Positions 55,001 to 61,000 of a DNA stretch of 64,000 nt are shown here, piece after piece. Within the stretch, counting starts at the first letter, position 1. Each line of letters begins with the position of its first letter. The notes beneath the pieces were generated by a model. The model made no database searches and was not told where the DNA came from. It saw nothing but the letters and a program-made list of their open reading frames with translations. The position numbers and the translations under genes were made by a program. Source of the stretch: Athripsodes cinereus (Eukaryota > Arthropoda > Insecta > Trichoptera > Leptoceridae); the NCBI GenBank assembly GCA_947579605.1, contig OX388307.1, positions 17,461,237 through 17,525,236 on the forward strand. The letters run 5' to 3'.

Positions 55001-58000
55001 AGAGGGCTCCCTCGCTCCCAACGCAAGACTGCTTACGCATTCCACGAGGGGAGTCTGGGAGTCTGATCTCCGGTCCTGTGGTCCTGTTTCATCTACGGCT
55101 GAGACCACAAATGATTGATGAAGAGGCGTAAGAGTATCCTCTCCATCACTTTCTGCAGGGGAATTCTCTTCCCGATACAGACTTTCAAGTTCCAGGTCCA
55201 CTGAGTGAACCTCGGATCCTGACTTGACTTCCTCCTCCATGTCCTCATCTGAAAATTCAAAATTTTTTTCAATTGGATCCATATTGTTCCCACGAGTATT
55301 TAGGAAATAAAGGTCACCACCCGCAGAGCCTTTTACGGGTGGAAGGCTAATTACAAGAGGGTGTCGCCTGGTGCCCCCAGGAGATCGTTTGTGGCACTGG
55401 ATTATTAGACTGCTCCCAGTGTCATTCAGTCCTTGGCACGATGCTTCACACCTTAACTTAGAGCAGTGGAGGTTGGGTAGGTGTTTGGTTGTTGATGGGA
55501 TTAATTAAGGATTAGGGTACGGGAATAGGTAGTTACTGTCTGGATGGGAGATATGAGTAGGCAGTAACTGGCTAGGGTACCTCGGGTTTGCTAAACCCGT
55601 GACTCTTTGGTTGGTAGAGCCCCCTGAGGGATGTTGGTCCACGGCTTTGATAAGCTGCCATGACAGGGAACGGATCCTGAGTCATGGTTTTCCCCTATCC
55701 GCCACCTGGGGACGCGCCTGGTTGGGGTCATCTCCCCTTTCCCGCTTAAGTGATATCTCACCTAAGCAGGCACAGGACCTGTAGGTATTTACATTCAGTA
55801 TTCCAAATCCCACTTGATATTATATAGACTTTCTCATGAAACTTTGCCGCCGCCATCTTGCCGGCTACAGGGTGTACACCTAATATTGTGTGCAATTAAT
55901 AAGACTAAGGTATCAACTTTTAAAACAAATATTACATATATACATATAATAAGAATAATTTGTTCATTTACATAATTATTATTTATTTATTCACTTTGAC
56001 TTGTTAACAATCAAATTAAAAAAGAAAACAACACACAATTAATCAAAAATAGTCATTTATTTAAATATTCATAAAAATTTTAAATTACTTCTTTCGTCTG
56101 CCGATCAATTTCCTTTGAGAGTTCTTTTTAGAGTAAGATTATGAACACCCAGTACTTACTGTCATATTCAACCAATGGATTAACTAATATGGCATGGTGG
56201 GGTAAGGTCTCGTGAGAAAGACTATTCCTACCCACATGAGTGTTTGCATAGGAACAGACACACAATATATTATTATGGTGGACAGCGATAGATCGTATAG
56301 ACATGACATTCCTGAAGGATAGTGGCCACGTTTTTTTCTGAGCAACGTACTCATCGCTAAAGTTACAACATTTAAGAAAATTTCAGTATGATTATTACCA
56401 TTTACTATTTAATTTGTAAAAAATATTTTGTATAATTTTTTTTATTAGGAGTTAAATAATCTCCTCATCAGAGGCGGCTCTCTAATAAGAGCGGGAGAGG
56501 AAGGGAACCTCCATTTTTAAGCACCTTAACAATATTAAAAATGTATATTGACGCTGGAAAGGCAAAAATTACTAAGCGTCAATCTGGGTGAAATTGAGTT
56601 GTATAATAATAACTCAATTTCACCCAAAATGATGCTTAGTAATTTTTGCCTTTCTGCCTGGCTGTATATTATACAGATTGAATTGTAATATTTTTCTGCA
56701 TTGAATGGTGCTATTCTTAATAATCTTAAATCATTATTTTAGTTAATTTGGGCAATTTCGGGCGACTAAACGACACAAATATTGAATGAATTTCCAAATA
56801 TGTCATTTAAGTTTTTCATCCAAATCAATTTTTTTACTTAGACTTTTAAAACTGATTTTTTATTAAACACATATTATCATAAGATAACAAAAATCCTTAG
56901 TTAATTTTGCCTCACTCAAACCAAGTGCTTGATTTTACTTGTCCTTTTTATACCTACCCTGAATGATGAATTATTATTGACACAGAAAGAACAACTTGCA
57001 TGTTTGTTTCTACCGGCTACCCTTCATTGGAATATATATTGCGAATGCTTTGATTTTCGTATTAAACTGGTTATTTGCACTTTACGTATGTGAATTATAT
57101 ATATATATATATATATATATGATGGTGGTATAGAGATAGGTTTAGGTAAATATTACTTAACAGATAGTCCAAAATTAATGCTGTTTTTTCATGGGAATTT
57201 TAGAGTGGAACTTATTTTGATATTTTCAATAAAAATAATGACGTGTATGTTTTTTTTTTGTTTCATGTTAAGTGGACTCCTCCCTCATCCCAAGGAGTGG
57301 TGTTCTACGGCAGTGCACATTGGTATGTGTTCCTCAGATTACATTCAGTGCTGTGCCAAAGATTAACACAAATGAAGCAGTTAGCAGATAGATTAGCCCA
57401 ACAAGAGGAAGGGGATTCCAAACTTAGGAAACCTGCTACAGCCACAGCACTTAGACTTAAGCCTGACAGTAAGTACTGGTTCTTGTCACACATAACAAAT
57501 GCCTAGCGTTATTTATATACATATAGCATCTATTCAATTTAAATTGATGCATAACTTATTTGTTTCAGACACATTGCCTGTAACACAATACTACTCAGCC
57601 CTTTTGGAGATGGTTCGGTCTGTGTTGGATGGCAACATGGAGGCTACTGCTTATGAAGATGGACTTAGAGAAATGTTTGGAATTCATGCATTTGTTGCAT
57701 TTACTCTAGATAAAATAGTTTCATCTGCAGTTCGACAGGTAAAAACATTCTATTGTTGTTAAGGCATACAGCGACATATTAAAATTTTTCTCGAAACCAC
57801 TTGAAATATTTCAGGCACTATTTGGGTTAATGTAGCCATCTCAACTTTTGGTTGAGAGAATGTGAAACTAAACATTTGAGTGCTTGTGGATGATGTTGAT
57901 ATTGATGGGCATATTTTTTTTAATTTACTCACCTATTAAATACTACGAGAGGAAATATTTACAGTGAGTTTAAATGGCAGAAAGACTTGTGGGATCATAT

Positions 58001-61000
58001 GTTCTATTATGTAGAATTGCTAAATTGATTTGTGTCCTTGGGTTGTTATGGACATGTAAACCTAATGTGGTGTTAACATTTGGCGAATATTGTCAGGACG
58101 CCAAAATATCGTCAGTCATTTGAACCGTGTGAACAAAATGACAGCTAGTCTGAAACGATAAAAACCAGTAGAAACAATATCGCCTCAAGTTGACCAGCTT
58201 CCAACTTTTTCTCTGGTTGAACGATTCGTGCGTGCATAGATGTGCGCAGCGTCCATATCTATGGTAAAAACTTTATAACCTATAAATTTTATAATGTTTC
58301 CCGCTTCGTGACAGCTGTTATCTTTGTTGTTGGTTTGTGGCGTTTGTTTCCTCAATTAAAAGGCACCTTATAACCTCTACTATAACATTTTGCACTAAAA
58401 ATAAACAATTCGCGATCTCCATCTCGACGTCCACCATTTTGAAAACAATGTCAAAATCAAAGCGCATCTGACAGATCGTTTCTGTATCGGTGGACTGTGA
58501 ACAGGTGTGACGATCAATGTGTGTCTGGCAAATTTTTTTTTTCTCCTGGCGATATATTTTGAAATTCGCCAGATGTGAACACCCCATTAGTATGTACCAT
58601 CTACATCCATTATTTTGTATTTTATTGCTATTTATTTTGAAAAATCCTTTTTAACCCTCAGCTGGAATCGCTATTTTAAGCAACATAATTGGGGGGTCAG
58701 AAATGACCTCCGATTCCCCAACAGAGTTGTTAGGTATCATATTAAAACACCATCAATTTGTTTTCAATTTTTCGTTTAATTCATTATTAAACAACTTATT
58801 AACTAAAAAATTAACAACTTTTATTACACATTATGAACATGTTACATATGATGCTGTGCGCCGGCACACCCAGCAGAAATAATGTGAATGTGGTTTAAAA
58901 TAGTACTTAAGTATGGATAAATGGCATCAGTGCGGTCGGTACCCTCCCACCCCAAGTAACGCCTAATATATTTAACTTTTTTGGGTGATTCTTCAAATAC
59001 CTATTCCAAATTATTCCATGGAGTCCCTAGCATAGAATAAGTCTCACTTGTAAAACCTCACATAAGAAAACTATTTACTCATTGATCTACATGCAATATT
59101 GCGTATTTTGTTAGAGATAATCATCAGTATGCTGAGTAAGAGAAATCGACGTGGGTGTATGAAAAATTGTATGTATGTAGAAGAGCGAAAGAAGTATGTA
59201 ATAATAGTTCTGTATGCCATTCTGTTCTCTCTGACTACCTCACTTAGGATACAGCGTGAGGGTATAGTATAATATAATATAAGAAAGAAGTGTGTAATAA
59301 TAGTTCTGTATGCCATTCTGTTCTCTCTGACTACCTCACTTAGGATACAGCGTGAGGGTATAGTATAATATAATCAATAACCTAATGTTTACCACTAGAT
59401 TAGTTCAACATTTTATTGTTGGCCAAATTAAAATTTTAAATACATTTAGGTAATTCCTCTGATTTCGTGAAGCACTTGACAAAGAATTAGTCTCCCGCTC
59501 CTCTCCGTAGGTGTCGAGTGTCCTGTAAAAGGTAGGTGTTTTTTTGCTAACACGGAGAGAACAGTTTGCATGTTTATTGAATGAAAACGACGTACTAGCT
59601 ACCCCCGTTTGTAGAATATGCCATGATGGGATTGTAGTTAATTCTTAAATTTTTACTGTCTTATTACTAGTGGAGTGAGCAACATTAATATGCTCATTTA
59701 GTTTGAAACATAGGCATATATTATGTAGGTATGTTTATTTTAAAACTGGAGTGTGTACCTCACATAATAAAAAATGCATAACTACTGTGGATGTAAGTAC
59801 AGTGAAACCTCTATCTATCGTTTTTGAAGGGACCTATTGAAATAAACTATGGATGCGGGAAAACAATGAATGCGGGAGTATAGAAAAAATCATATTAATA
59901 TGTATTTTAATGTTTAATATGTAGGTACACACGAGTATATAGGTTTTATAAAAATGATACATGTTTCAAAAGTTATAAATCAATTTGTTGAAATAAAAAA
60001 TATACCTAGTAACAAAATAAAAAAGAAAGCTGCATGGAGAGCAAAATCATACTTTATACTGTATGTAATCTTTCATCGTCATTTGCTTTTTTATTGTAGG
60101 TACCTACTGATGTACTATCAAAAAAGACAGCAGACAGAATCAACAAAATGTTCTTTCTTTCTCGCTCGTTCTCCAATGTTTTTATACATATATACGATTT
60201 TTTTGTGTAATTTAAACGGTCAATGCGATAAAATCATATAGAGAAACGATGGATGCGATATATTTTTACGTGTTTTGTATGAAACTAATTCGGAACTGTA
60301 AAAAATAACGACAAATACGGGAAAACAATTATTCGAGGAACGATATAATAATATAATTTCACTGTATATAATAAACATTGTCTTATATCAATAAGAAATT
60401 CTTTGTATGTTTTTTTTATGTACTATGCACCTAAAACCATAATCGTCATATTTTGTATAAGGTTCTAAGACTTACATACACTTACGCAAAATGATGGTGC
60501 GTATTTTAAATGACGAAAACGTAAAATATTTTCAATTATATTTCTAAATCAAATTTCTTAGTTTTATAATAATAAAAATGACTGGATATCCAAAAGATAT
60601 TATTAGATACGTGTAAATATATTTTTTACAAACAAATGTTGTCAGTAAATGCCTCCTTATGAAAAGATATTCAACAAAATAGGCTCACACATGTATGTTT
60701 GTGGATAGCAGGAGTGGCACGAACAATAACACGCACACATAGATGTGTCTCGTCTCGCACTGAAAAGATTAATAAATGGTATACCTACAAAAAATCAATA
60801 AGATGTAAACAATATTGTATAAATACAGAGATTACCCATGACCATTAAACCAATATAATTTTTAAAAATAATAAAAGGGATCATTTGTGTAAGATTGCAT
60901 TAATAACCTATTCATATAACTTCAGATAAAGTAATTTGTATTCTTCCCAACTTTATTTTTTATATATAATTATGTAGTATAAATAAGTACTTATAAAACT

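Larger units (their letters stand above)
48143..55776 (-). mobile_element. full-length RNase H-bearing non-LTR retrotransposon, split by a nested element
   Basis: Read on the minus strand: 5' UTR (55776 to about 55283), ORF1, ORF2 with APE endonuclease, RT and RNase H, short 3' UTR and an A-rich tail (about 48143-48158 complement). Perfect 13-bp duplications flank it. Without the about 1.95 kb insert (about 48905-50858) it is about 5.7 kb. The order and an ORF1 of this kind point to the Loa/Jockey/I side of the non-LTR tree; clade not fixed. It lies antisense in the 11.4 kb Sin3A intron. Confidence 0.88.
55790..57272. other. Sin3A intron, distal part
   Basis: AT-rich intronic DNA with a hairpin at 56557-56654, a repeat B scrap and a (TA)n run at 57099-57120. 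No gene. Confidence 0.5.
59005..60772 (-). repeat. inverted duplication, right arm
   Basis: Complement of this arm follows the left arm (36425-38035) in the same order: TTAA-TCTTTTCAGTGCGAG block (60400-60772), joiner (59640-59790), repeat B (59450-59640) and RTE tail (59120-59450). It lacks the RTE insertion of the left arm but has its own pogo-like MITE (59800-60364) and a local 95-bp tandem duplication. Confidence 0.75.

Noticed and set aside
58653..60772. A piggyBac-like element between TTAACCCTCAGCTGG and TTAATCTTTTCAGTGCG
   Set aside because: Both ends have TTAA, but the sequences after TTAA are not inverted copies of each other and no transposase is present.
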